DNA of 64,000 nucleotides. It comes from Ciborinia camelliae (Eukaryota > Ascomycota > Leotiomycetes > Helotiales > Sclerotiniaceae). The notes under the pieces are model-generated. The model was not told the DNA's origin and made no database searches. It saw nothing but the letters and a program-made list of their open reading frames with translations. Where the stretch lies: positions 848,299 to 912,298 of the forward strand of contig JANPYM010000011.1 of assembly GCA_025890175.1 (NCBI GenBank). The letters are read 5' to 3'. The position numbers and the translations under genes were made by a program. Shown piece by piece: positions 37,357 to 48,926 of the stretch (position 1 is its first letter; the number at the start of each line of letters is the position of its first letter).

Positions 37357-38583
37357 TAAAAAAAAATTTAATATATTAAAAAAAAAAAAAAGGAATATAA
37401 TATTTAGTTTAATAAAAAAATTATATTTTATTAAAAAATATATAAAAATTAAAAAAAAATTTTTAAAATTTGAATATAATTCTAAATAATTATTTTAATA
37501 AAAAAATATTATTAATATAATATTAATAAAAATAAATAAAATATTATAAATAAAAATAATTTCAAATAATTTATATATTATTATAAAAATATTATAAATA
37601 AAAACAATTTTAAATAATTTATATATTATTATAAAAATATTATAAATAAAAATAATTTTAAATAATTTATATATTATTATAAAAATATTATAAATTGAAA
37701 TAATTATAAAGATTTATATATTATTATAAAATTTAATAATTAAAAATTAAAGATTATTAATTAATTAATAACAAAATTATATTTATAAAAAAAAAAGTAT
37801 AAAAAAAAAAATTTATTTGTTTTTATTATTAAATTATTAAAAGATTTTATATTTTTTTTATTATTATTTAATAATTTCGAATAAAAAAAAATTATTTTTA
37901 TTAATAATATTTAAATTATTATTAAAAAAAAATTTTAAAAATTAATAAAACAAATTATATATATATTAATTTTTTTCGATAATATATTATTAAGATTTAT
38001 GGAAGGTATAAAATTTAAATAAGAAATTATTATTAATTAATAATAAAAAAATAAATATTTAATAATAAATTTTTATTAAAAAACAAAATAAAATTAAAAA
38101 ATTAAAGTTTTAAAAAAAAATAATTAATTTTTAATATATATTAAAAATTGATTATTTATTAAATAATAATATTTTTATTTATATTTGTATTTGTATTATT
38201 AAAGGGATTAAAGTTGGGAAATAAAAAAGAATTAAAAATAATATTTTAAAAAGGTTTATAAATTTTGTATTTTAAAGAAAAAGAAATATATATTAATTAT
38301 TTAATATTTAAAGAATTATAAAAAACTAAAATAAAGTAAATAATTTGGAAGTTAAAAAATTTTGAAGATAATTAAAAGAATTTAAAAAACTTGATTTTTA
38401 AAGATTTCGATTTAAAAAAATTGTTTTTTTATTAATTTTTGTTAAAAAATAATTTGAAATTTAATTTTTTAAAAATTTAAATTTTTTTTGAAAAACGAAA
38501 AAAAATATTTTAAATAAAAATATTATTTTTTAAAATAATTTTTTTTTTATTTTTTATAATAATTCTTTTTTTTTTTTTTTTTT
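37357..38583 (+). repeat. Left copy of gap-flanking duplication
   Basis: 1227 bp running up to the N gap. It matches 38594-39821 almost base for base, and both copies end in a T run of 18. The few differences are small indels or changes in A runs. Confidence 0.95.
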
Positions 38584-38593
38584 NNNNNNNNNN
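38584..38593. other. Assembly gap (10 N)
   Basis: Ten N bases follow a poly-T run. The identical sequence on both sides indicates that two contig ends overlap and were not merged. Confidence 0.99.
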
Positions 38594-39821
38594 TAAAAAA
38601 AAATTTAATATATTAAAAAAAAAAAAAAGGAATATAATATTTAGTTTAATAAAAAAATTATATTTTATTAAAAAATATATAAAAATTAAAAAAAAATTTT
38701 TAAAATTTGAATATAATTCTAAATAATTATTTTAATAAAAAAATATTATTAATATAATATTAATAAAAATAAATAAAATATTATAAATAAAAATAATTTC
38801 AAATAATTTATATATTATTATAAAAATATTATAAATAAAAACAATTTTAAATAATTTATATATTATTATAAAAATATTATAAATAAAAATAATTTTAAAT
38901 AATTTATATATTATTATAAAAATATTATAAATTGAAATAATTATAAAGATTTATATATTATTATAAAATTTAATAATTAAAAATTAAAGATTATTAATTA
39001 ATTAATAACAAAATTATATTTATAAAAAAAAAAGTATAAAAAAAAAAATTTATTTGTTTTTATTATTAAATTATTAAAAGATTTTATATTTTTTTTATTA
39101 TTATTTAATAATTTCGAATAAAAAAAAATTATTTTTATTAATAATATTTAAATTATTATTAAAAAAAAATTTTAAAAATTAATAAAACAAATTATATATA
39201 TATTAATTTTTTTCGATAATATATTATTAAGATTTATGGAAGGTATAAAATTTAAATAAGAAATTATTATTAATTAATAATAAAAAATAAATATTTAATA
39301 ATAAATTTTTATTAAAAAACAAAATAAAATTAAAAAATTAAAGTTTTAAAAAAAAATAATTAATTTTTAATATATATTAAAAATTGATTATTTATTAAAT
39401 AATAATATTTTTATTTATATTTGTATTTGTATTATTAAAGGGATTAAAGTTGGGAAATAAAAAAGAATTAAAAATAATATTTTAAAAAGGTTTATAAATT
39501 TTGTATTTTAAAGAAAAAGAAATATATATTAATTATTTAATATTTAAAGAATTATAAAAAACTAAAATAAAGTAAATAATTTGGAAGTTAAAAAATTTTG
39601 AAGATAATTAAAAGAATTTAAAAAACTTGATTTTTAAAGATTTCGATTTAAAAAAATTGTTTTTTTATTAATTTTTGTTAAAAAATAATTTGAAATTTAA
39701 TTTTTTAAAAATTTAAATTTTTTTTGAAAAACGAGAAAAAAAATATTTTAAATAAAAATATTATTTTTTAAAATAATTTTTTTTTTATTTTTTATAATAA
39801 TTCTTTTTTTTTTTTTTTTTT
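38594..39821 (+). repeat. Right copy of gap-flanking duplication
   Basis: 1228 bp, starting with the same TAAAAAAAAATTTAAT as position 37357 and ending with the same T18 run. Beyond it the sequence is new. Confidence 0.95.
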
Positions 39822-41035
39822 ATAAAAATAAAAAAAATAAAAGGGATAATTGAAATAAAGATTTTTATTTTTTTTTTTTAATAAATTTTTATTATTTAAA
39901 TTAAAACTTAATATATTTTTGATTTTTATATTTTCGATTTTTTTAATTAAAAATAAAAAATGTATTTGTATATATTAATTAATAATTAATAAATAGATGA
40001 AAAGTAATTTATAAAATATTAATAAATATTTAATAAATTTATTAAAATTGTATTTATATTAAAAAAAAAATATTATAATTATAATAGTTTTTTTAATATT
40101 ATAGGGTTTATATATTAAACCAATATATTTCGTTTTATAAATTATAATAAAAATAATTGAAATATATTTTTTTTAATAAAAAACAAAATAATTTTATATT
40201 TTTTATTTTTTAATAAAATTTGATTTTATATTATTATATTTTTATTAATAATAAAATAATTGATTAATATTAAAATAAAATTGTTTAAATAATAAATTAT
40301 AAAGCTTTTTTTTATAAATATATTTATTATATAATAATAAAAAATTATTAGGGAATAAATATTTTTAATTTATAATATTATTTTTTTTTAATATTTTTTT
40401 AGTTTTATAAAAATTAATTAATTTTGTATAATAAAGATAAATGGATTTAATAAAAATTATAAAAATATTTATAAAACGTTAAACAATTATTATAAAAAAA
40501 ATAAAAAAAATTATAATATTAACAAAAAAATTAATTAAAAAAAAAATATAAAAAAATACAAAAAATAATATTAATAAAAATTAAAAATTTAAATTTTAAA
40601 TTACAAAAATAAAAAAAATATAAATATCTTTAATAATAAAAAATACAAAACTTAATTATCTAATAAAAAAATTAACAAAATCTTTATTTTTTTATATTAA
40701 AAAAAAAATTCCAAATACAAAAATTTCAAAAATAAAATTATTAAAATAATCTTTAATATTTAATTAGTATTTACTAAATATTTATAAAATTTTTAACAAA
40801 TTAAAAAAAATAAAACAATATAAATATATAATATCAAAATATGTTTTATTTAAAATCAATATTTTATTAATAATATAAGTTTTAAATTAATAAAAATAAA
40901 TTATTACTTAAAAACCATTATTTATATAAAAAAATAATTATAAAAATATAAATCAAAAAAATATTTTAATATATATAAACAATAAATTTTAACAAATAAA
41001 GCTTTTCAAACAAAATATCTTAAAAAAAAAAGTTT

Positions 41036-41400
41036 TATTACAAATCTAAAAACAATAAAAATAAAAAAAATATTTAAATATAAAATTCAAACTTAAAGTT
41101 AATATATCAGCGATCGTTAATATTCGATATCGATCAATAACAAATCTTTAGCGAATCTTTAATACAATATTTAATTCGTAAAATATTAATATATATAAAA
41201 CGAATCTATATAATTAAACAAAAAAAACTTCGAAAACCTGCAAAACTCTATATTAAGCGAAACATTATTATTTAAACAACAATCAATAATATATCATTAG
41301 TTATTTAAAAAATAATAAGAATTTTATTTAGAAAACAATAAAAAGTCTTGAAACCATTATTGATCTAATTGATTCCTTGTATTTTCTATCTTAACAATCG
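41036..41400 (+). repeat. LTR-like repeat, truncated copy C
   Basis: About 365 bp matching the first 70 percent of copies A and B. It starts TATTACAAATCTAAAAAC and stops at TATCTTAACAATCG, after which unrelated GC-richer DNA begins. In this copy G is depleted and C retained, the opposite of copy B. Confidence 0.7.
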
Positions 41401-42562
41401 AAAAGGTAATCCACCCCCGCCCACTCGGATTAACTTACTCGATAAAGATTACTTGATAGGGTTTATAATTATAAAAGACGTAATATTACAAAATGATTAA
41501 AATTAAAATAAATAATGATTCGAGAAAAGATATAAAATTAAAAAGGGTTTAAAATAATAAATAGCTTTAAATTTTAAAGTTAAAGGAAACTTATACTTAA
41601 AATGAACGTTTATAATAACGTTTTTAATCCCTGTTTTTTTCAACCTTTAATTCAAAAAAGTGCCAGTCCCAGGGTAGAATGCTAAGCATTTCCTTGAAAG
41701 ACCTCAATGCTCTCTCTAACCGTCTAATGACTCGTTAGTAACGGGAAGAGACATATCTCACCGCCTTTGCCTTACTACGTACAGTACAAATCAGATAATT
41801 CTGCCCGTACAAAGTAAAGTTAAGGCGGTGAGACAAAAATTTGACTACATGCGCGATCTTTCTTTCGGGATTGACTGCAAGTCAGCAACCTCTCCATGCT
41901 CTTCATCAACGAAAAGGGTGGTTGATATCGATATCACCATTTCATGATTCTATATTGAATTGCACATTCAAAGTACAGTATTCAAATATACAACACCCAA
42001 CTGAATCCTTTGATGATGGATATTGAATCATGCCTCTCTCTGATCCTCTCGAGTTTTTCCTGCAAGTTGCAGGTCATGAACGTAGAGTAAAGACCAATTC
42101 ACCATCAGGGACTTCAAAGTCTTGAGTTATTACAAACCCTTTGATCTGTATCTAGTTCATACATCTCTAAACTGGCAGTGTACTTGAAAAATTATTGCAA
42201 TTATTTTTCTATTCACAATTTAAATGACAATGAATTCCAGGTGCAAATCAATTTTTGGGCAGTTGGCTATATCTAGTCACTTCAATAATCGACTAAGCTC
42301 CTCTGCCAGAATTCCTTTGATAATCACCTTTGTTCGATAAACGGGCCTACATGCGAACATTTACAGCATTGAGGCAGACTTCTTTAAGTCAGTTCATTGT
42401 CCAATTTGTAATTTTGTCAATTCCTTTCTCTTTGTTGAGAATCGGCATGCATTGTCCCTGGTCTCCCTGATCTCCCACACGGTTAGAAATCGATTGTGTT
42501 GACTTTTGGAACGACATCACATCACACTTCAAGTATACCATTTCATATTGTCCACAATAAAT
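41401..42562. other. Intergenic, island border to Ulp1-like gene
   Basis: Composition returns to normal. About 41.4-41.65 kb may be a less mutated repeat fragment (AATCCACCCCCGCCCACTCGG). A 12-bp inverted repeat lies at 41756-41833. No gene is seen before 42563. Confidence 0.5.
41756..41833. repeat. 78-bp element with perfect 12-bp terminal inverted repeats
   Basis: TCTCACCGCCTT at 41756-41767 is the exact reverse complement of AAGGCGGTGAGA at 41822-41833. It may be a tiny transposon relic or a hairpin. Confidence 0.6.
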
Positions 42563-43975
42563 ATGCCAGTGTCACGACTTAGACATGGTCCAATTCAAGG
42601 ACTCTTTGGGCCCTTAAACGCTGCGGAGACATTGGAACTTGCTGCGGTTGTTGGACCACCTGCTCCTCCACCAGCTTATGCACCCGTTCGCGCGCCAGTC
42701 CCGGATAATCTTGCTCACTATACAGCGCCTTCACGAGTAGAGATTCAAGATATGGCTGGTTGGAACGGGCCAGGATATGCCGGAGCACCTAACCCTGCCT
42801 ATCCCATGCCTATCGGAGGAAATGTTACATGGGCAATCGACAAATATCTTCGATTGGTGTGCGAAAGGGTGAATGCTCTTTGTCCCCGCCGGGCTCATGG
42901 TATAACTGACATCCCGTATTGTACATACATTGGCTTCGCCTTCTGGCTACCACCCCCAGGGACATTTCCGCCGGTAGCTATCAGGAATGCGGCTGGATGG
43001 GATCGCTTGACTCATTCAGTCTTAGACACAGCAGGATTGTGGGGTGCTGTCCGTCATGGCATGCTTTCAGTAGTTTACAACGTTACTCCTAGGATGTGCC
43101 GTCCTTATGTAACTGACAGAGGAAGGACACCCGCAGTTCAAGCGGCGCATATATTAATGAACATGATTGACTTTCGCTTTGGCCCTGCTTTCCCACATCA
43201 CACTCTAGTAGTAATTTCACCCATCCGGAAAACCATCGACTATTTTGATGATCTCAACGGACTTGAGGCCTTGAATCAAAACACTCCAGTTCTACCGCGT
43301 CATAATCCCGATCAAAAGCTTATTGGGCACATCTTGAATTTCTTTTCGAGCTTCATTGACCGTACTACTATAAATCATAACGAGTTTGATCCAAGGCATT
43401 GGAAGATGAGATACAAAGCTTCAGCTCAAAACCCATTACCTGCTGGAGCTTTAGCCCCTGCAAACGAGACCACCAGTGCCGTGATGGTTTGTACTACTGC
43501 TCTCATGATCGCCACTGGACACCGCATAGACTATTTCAACAACATCCCTGCCGGAATGACTCAAGCTGGCATGATCAACAATCGAAGAGGTCAAATTGCT
43601 CTGGAACTCCATCGTGGTCGATTGGCTATCCTTGGCACTCCGCAATTCGTGGCGCCAACCTTCCCTGAGCAAAATGTTAACAATCTATATACAAGTGGGT
43701 CGATAGCATATAAAAACCTCACTGCTTTACACTGCAGATACGGGGTCATTGAAGAGCTCTCTCGTAGAGATCGCGCCAGGTGGTATCGGTCTGGAGTGGC
43801 ACCAATTATTCTTCTCGATGGTATAGGCACCAGGGCAAATCTTATCGCACATGGGACTGCTCGAGGATATAATCCAAGAATTCTGAGACGTTTGAAATGG
43901 CATCAGTTGCGGGATTATATCGAAGAGAGAGATTACTTGTTACGACCTGCAAATGCCAATCCCCCATCTTATTGA
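42563..43975 (+). CDS. Ulp1-like (C48 fold) protein with Ser in place of the catalytic Cys
   Basis: Single exon, 470 residues from the ATG at 42563. The upstream in-frame TTG is not used. The N-terminal 60 residues are Pro/Ala-rich. The second half follows the order of Ulp1/SENP-type proteases: HHTLVVI (His212), KTIDYFDDL (Asp229), a long helix region, then NETTSAVMVC, and finally RRGQIALELHRGRL, which matches the C-terminal helix seen after the catalytic Cys. In active members the block reads Q-x-N-x-x-D-C-G-V. Here the Cys position is Ser305, the preceding Asp is Thr, the Gly is Ala, and the oxyanion Gln appears to be Pro. If the alignment is right, this is a pseudoprotease or has altered chemistry. 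The fold call rests on motif order only. It stands alone, 1.2 kb from the RIP island. Confidence 0.55.
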   Translation: MPVSRLRHGPIQGLFGPLNAAETLELAAVVGPPAPPPAYAPVRAPVPDNLAHYTAPSRVEIQDMAGWNGPGYAGAPNPAYPMPIGGNVTWAIDKYLRLVCERVNALCPRRAHGITDIPYCTYIGFAFWLPPPGTFPPVAIRNAAGWDRLTHSVLDTAGLWGAVRHGMLSVVYNVTPRMCRPYVTDRGRTPAVQAAHILMNMIDFRFGPAFPHHTLVVISPIRKTIDYFDDLNGLEALNQNTPVLPRHNPDQKLIGHILNFFSSFIDRTTINHNEFDPRHWKMRYKASAQNPLPAGALAPANETTSAVMVCTTALMIATGHRIDYFNNIPAGMTQAGMINNRRGQIALELHRGRLAILGTPQFVAPTFPEQNVNNLYTSGSIAYKNLTALHCRYGVIEELSRRDRARWYRSGVAPIILLDGIGTRANLIAHGTARGYNPRILRRLKWHQLRDYIEERDYLLRPANANPPSY

Positions 43976-46900
43976 TGCATCTTTAGTAGCACGTCGTTAC
44001 CTCTGGTCTGGACTTTCTTTTACTTGCTTACTTTTCTTGATCGTGCTGATATTGGCAAGTCAGCTCTTTCTATGTACATTCTTCAACATGTTAAGATATA
44101 ACCTTAATTTTGCTTAATAGTTGACTTCTGTTATATCATACGCAAGTATAGAGATTTGCCTCTACAAAGGTTTTCCAATAGTGTGAATTGCAGTTCAACG
44201 ATGAATTCATGGAAATTATGCAACTCATTTAGAATATTCAACTCATTTAGAATATTCAACTCATTTCGAAGATTAGATTCGATTAGAATATCCAGTCTAT
44301 TTGAAAGATTGAATGCACTTTGAAAAACGCAAGAGACTTACTTATTTGGAAGATTAGGCTCACACAAAAGATGTACGGTCGTCTCTTTTGAAAAATACAA
44401 TTAATTCATTTGCCACTGAAAAAGTTGACAGGTTTTCAAATACTAAAATATTGAGATCAAAATTTACAAATTTTTATTTCAATTCCCTCCCTACTAGTAA
44501 AATAATATAGTAAAACTACCTTATATCTAAAATAATTCGAATACATCACGATCCTCATAATATTGCACAGCATTTTAACATCATTATATAATATTGAGAG
44601 CAATTTACACCATCAGATCCAACAATCCGATTTTCCATTTGGCTGCCAACCATCAAATCAAAGACCAACCCCGAAGCACACACTGTCCATGAAGTTGAAG
44701 CTTGAAATTTAACCAGATTAAATATTGACAAAGTTTCCTTTATGCTCTACACTTCTTTCCATTACAATACCTCATTCTGATCATTTCTGTTCTCTTTGAT
44801 CTTATTAGTGATGCCAGTGAATTTTCAAAGACTTTATTTGTGTTTGATTAAAATAAAATTTAAACCTGTCATGTAGAACTGTCACGTACCTATGGAGAGG
44901 TGAATGATTTAATTCATATCTATTCAACCCCCAAAAATAATTGGATGTTCAGATCTATATATCCATAACGCCGTTACATTACTATGGCTATTTCAAATCC
45001 ACCGAGATAATTAGTTACTTCATGAAATTGTGAATCAACCTCAATCTGACCTTCTACATGTAAGACTTACCTCTCCTAAGAATAGTCCATTTTTGGGACC
45101 GTAAACTTCGGTATCTCTATCCCTGGGACAATCTCTATGATTAGGTCATTCATATCTGTATCATCTGTTTGACTTTGTAGCCCATCCATTTTCATTCAAT
45201 CTCCTGATATCAATCCAATTGTAGATGATTGCTAACACCATAATATTCAAGTAGATCCCAGCCTCTACCGCACTAACAAATATCACTCCGTACTTCAATT
45301 AAGTCTTATTTTTCTGAGTATAATAATATATTTTTATACACTCCAGAATACCTACGATTCTACGAAGCTTCCCGCTGGCAATTTTTCTCCTATCGCATAA
45401 GCGAAGAGGATTTGCATTAATCATTGCACGCGTACATACCTACATACTTACAATCAGGACGTCAAGCAAACTTGAATATTTCTTTATTCAATACTGCAGC
45501 CAGCTATCCTATCTTCAACTGAAAACGAAACCTCGGAGTCGAAGAAATAGTATGGCCCCTATTCACCTTTGAAACATTGTGCAGTGCGTAATCCAAACTA
45601 CTTTTATATAATTTTCCAATTGCAGTCTCACCTTCTCATGCTTCCACAATGTTGTTATAAAATGATTCAGGTCTTTGGACCTGCGACGCGTACTAAAATA
45701 TCTGTAGAAATGATCGCCCACAGTCCCTGATACTCCGACTTAAACCTTTTACTTCTCATAGAAGCTTTGTTGTCATTTTCAGTGCCTCCATAGGTTGATG
45801 GCAATGCAATGATCGAGGCTTTTGTCGGCTTTCACGTATTGAAGGATCCGCGAAACAACTCTCCATCTCTGTCTTTGTATCCGCTCCTGAGGAATGGAAG
45901 TCCACACTTGCTTTCTATAGCTTGGTTATTTGTGATAATTTCAAATCGTTAACTGATTGTGGGCGGTACTTGAGAGGTTCTTTTTGTTATATTCACACCG
46001 TACCTCTATGTGGTATTCTGGAAGTCAAAAGGTCTCTGCGCCAAGGTTGCATCAGTTCGTATTTTCCCCCAAACCGTGACGATTTCATTCTGGATGCATA
46101 TCTGTCCGCTGAATTTGCATCCATGAATATCGATTGACCATATTGACGATTATAGATTGCATAAAACTGCTACAGTCACAGCAAGACATCTTAGCATATA
46201 AATTAAAAGAAACATCACCGAGTTCCACTAGCAGACACGGGACGCCAAAAAGAACTTTAACCAACAAGTTTTCGAGGAGTCCTTGAGTCCAGAAATGACC
46301 AAGGTAACAGCACTAGGTACCATTTCCCCAGTATTTCCTCAGGACAATGTCATAACGATCGACCGACCGACCATAAATATCAATCTCATTTTCATACCTA
46401 GGTACTCAGAGTATCGACTGACATTAGAAAGAAATATGACCCCGTCATCAGCCACATGTGGCCGATATCTCTTGGTCGAGTCCGGCTCGAGGCCCGCGTG
46501 ATACTCGAGCTATATTGGCCCGCGCTCGATTTACATTGGTATATTTATGTATCCATAGTAGTGAAGCAGAGACTGGCATCAATTCTCGCTTCACCAAATC
46601 CACCAAATCATCATCAAACCCCCAACACTAAACACCCCTACATTCATTAAACCATTAACACTATACCTATATAAAGAAGAAGAAAAACAGACGCCCACTC
46701 AGTTCTTCACTATGAAGAAGTATTGAGACTAGTAAGTGCTACCTACCAGAATAACGTTTTTCAACTCTTGCTTACACCTAATACTTAATAAATCAACAAG
46801 TAAGTGAGTAGTCACTAGTCAGTCAGTCAGTCATATAAGATTTACCATCCTGTCCTTGATATTAATATTGATATTGATATTAATATCAACACCCATTAAA

Positions 46901-48245
46901 ACCACCGTATCCAACAAAACAAAACCAGCCAAGAAACCAAGAAAAAGGGAACGCAGGAGAGAGCCACAAGAAGTGCGAAGCGATCGATATACACGAATAA
47001 AATGAAAATCAAAATGAAAATGAAAATCAAAGATAAAAGCGATTATTTGCATTATCAAAATCAAGCCTCCGACTTATAAACCCGTGACTTATAATATGAT
47101 GCGAGAAAAACAGGAGTTAAATATGCATACAGCACCTTTTAAGTAAAAATAAATTGTATAATCGATCGATCTCATGATTACGTCTAAGTTTTGTAACTCT
47201 TATATTCAGCTTAGAGATGTGAACTCTTTACCTCTTAACCCTCATACCCTCATACCCTCATACCCTCATACCCTCATACCCTCATACCCTCATACCCTCA
47301 TACCCTCATACCCTCATACCCTCATACCCTCATACCCTCATACCCTCATACCCTCATACCCTCATACCCTCATACCCCCCCCCAACACCTAGGACCTCAT
47401 CTCACCCAACCATAAGATAGGTAGGCAAGCAGGCAAGCAGGTAGGCAGGCAAGCAGACAATCAAAACCACGACCGACCTCCCACGATAAGTAAAGAACCA
47501 AGAACCACCAGCATAAAACATAAAATTCTGCAACTACCATCTGAGGATCCATCAGCTTACCGGCTAAGCCCATGGGATAATAATCCTAAATAAGGAACCC
47601 TATGGTTATAGATTATTTAGCGGGGTATGGGGTATGGGATCTGGATTGGGGAGATTAGAAGAAGAAGAAAGGGTAATACATATGGTATGGGACCGTTGCA
47701 TGAATACCCAATAGAGAGAGGGGGGGAAACGATGGAATTTGGATTGCTGCACTTGCTTGCGTTTGGAATTATGTCCACGAGGAGAATATGGAGATCTTAT
47801 GGTACTCTTCATTGTTTGAATCTGGATTTGGACAATCAGATACTAGGACATCAGGCTTGGATGCTTAGTCTGATAGTACTCTTTAATGTATGAGCTTGAC
47901 TTAATATTGAGATGGTGTTTGAGGCCAACAGAGCTAAGGAGGCGAATTCATACTTGTGGAAAGCTGTAGCTCATATTGATAGCTCAAACCAAGAAGAAGA
48001 AAAGAGAAATGGAATGTGTAGCATGAAACAAATTGGTATTTATTGCCGATACGTGAAAATTTCAAGGGTATCTATCTTGCTTCGATCTCAAATAGTTAAC
48101 TTTTTTTTTCTGCAATCGAAACTGCTGAGCATTGTCCCATGTCATGGTCCAATTTCATGGTCCATGGTTCCTCTCGCAGGACCCCCGTACAAGTCGAAGA
48201 ATCAACCGTTTCGCATATCGTTCCATATATCCTACTCCCAATATC
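43976..48245. other. Long intergenic region with short repeats
   Basis: No convincing gene in 4.3 kb. Seen: repeated ACTCATTTAGAATATTCA units near 44225-44265, dispersed CCTAGGTAC motifs near 46314 and 46397, ATATTGAT repeats near 46860-46890, the CCCTCATA array at 47239-47374, and AGGCAAGCAGGC repeats near 47420-47455. Open frames at 45922-46137 and 47912-48286 lack recognisable domains. Confidence 0.5.
47239..47374. repeat. (CCCTCATA)17 minisatellite
   Basis: Seventeen perfect copies of the octamer CCCTCATA, 136 bases, followed by a C run. It is not the fungal telomere repeat (CCCTAA). The plus frame through it reads as a Pro/His/Thr/Leu/Ile/Ser repeat with no gene context. Confidence 0.95.
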
Positions 48246-48926
48246 TCAATGTCCCCCATCGACCTTTGACTCTTTTTGTTGCTTGATCATAGCATCAATC
48301 CTGGCAAAACTTCCATAACCCTCAATCATACAACTAGCCATCCACTTCCACCACATTGAACTTCCTCTCTTGATATTGTACTTCGCAAGTCTGCTCCTAT
48401 CCATATAGATGACTTCCACCACATGTATCATAATAGTTGGGATAGCAACCTTATCGGAAATCCACAAGAACATTTCTGCGCCCCCTGGAAAGAATGGCAA
48501 TACATTGTCGTAGAAAAATGTATCAGGCACGATATATGATTTTGTGGCAAAAATAACCATCGTCATAAAACACATGCCGAAAACAAATTGATGGAAGAAA
48601 GTCTTCGGAGGCTCGTATCGCGTGATGGTATATGGAGAAATGTTGAGAGCAGTACGACATTCACCGTCCATGGCGACCAATCGAGGTCGAGCGTCCGCGT
48701 AGGAAGCCATGGGAGGTTCAAGAGGAATCGTATGAGATTTGCCGGATTTGGAGGAGATGGTGAGGGATGAGAGAGACATATCGAGGAGTGTCGGGTTGGA
48801 AGCTTCGCTGGGTGAGAGGTGGCAGTAGCTTCGCAGATAGAGGGATAGAGAAGAAGCGTGGTCTGCGTTCATATGTTTGAGGATACGAGCTTTTATAGCA
48901 GCATCTTTCTCGGATGAGGAAGCCAT
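48246..48926 (-). CDS. DUF2470-domain membrane protein
   Basis: Single exon, 226 residues, ATG at 48926. Residues about 8-95 form a DUF2470-type domain (KARILKHMNADHASSLSLYL, with the HMNADH motif, and the later YADARPRLVAMDGEC). This domain is related to the C-terminal part of haem-oxygenase-like and pyridoxamine-oxidase-like FMN-binding proteins. Two hydrophobic segments follow, about 109-130 (FVFGMCFMTMVIFATKSYIV) and about 150-175 (KVAIPTIMIHVVEVIYM), so it is likely a membrane protein. The C-terminus is basic and hydrophilic. This architecture is common as a single-copy hypothetical protein in ascomycetes. The function is not known, and a redox or haem-related role would be a guess. Confidence 0.8.
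   Translation of the reverse strand: MASSSEKDAAIKARILKHMNADHASSLSLYLRSYCHLSPSEASNPTLLDMSLSSLTISSKSGKSHTIPLEPPMASYADARPRLVAMDGECRTALNISPYTITRYEPPKTFFHQFVFGMCFMTMVIFATKSYIVPDTFFYDNVLPFFPGGAEMFLWISDKVAIPTIMIHVVEVIYMDRSRLAKYNIKRGSSMWWKWMASCMIEGYGSFARIDAMIKQQKESKVDGGH

Larger units (their letters stand above)
31653..41400. mobile_element. RIP-degraded repeat island, retrotransposon-derived
   Basis: About 9.7 kb that is nearly all A and T, with no usable frame. It is bounded by LTR-like direct repeats starting TGTTACG/TATTACA at 31653, 32174 and 41036. The simplest reading is at least one LTR element between 32174 and about 41400, plus an extra LTR copy on its left. The true length is shorter by about 1.2 kb if the duplication at the N gap is artificial. 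Composition shifts between C-poor and G-poor blocks, as expected from RIP acting on one strand at a time. No gag, pol or transposase could be read. Confidence 0.7.

Noticed and set aside
31653..41400. Centromere
   Set aside because: AT-rich RIP islands can be centromeric in fungi, but 9.7 kb with LTR borders is better explained as a degraded retrotransposon, and nothing else supports a centromere.
47239..47374. Internal telomere-like array
   Set aside because: The unit is CCCTCATA, not CCCTAA, so it is an ordinary minisatellite.
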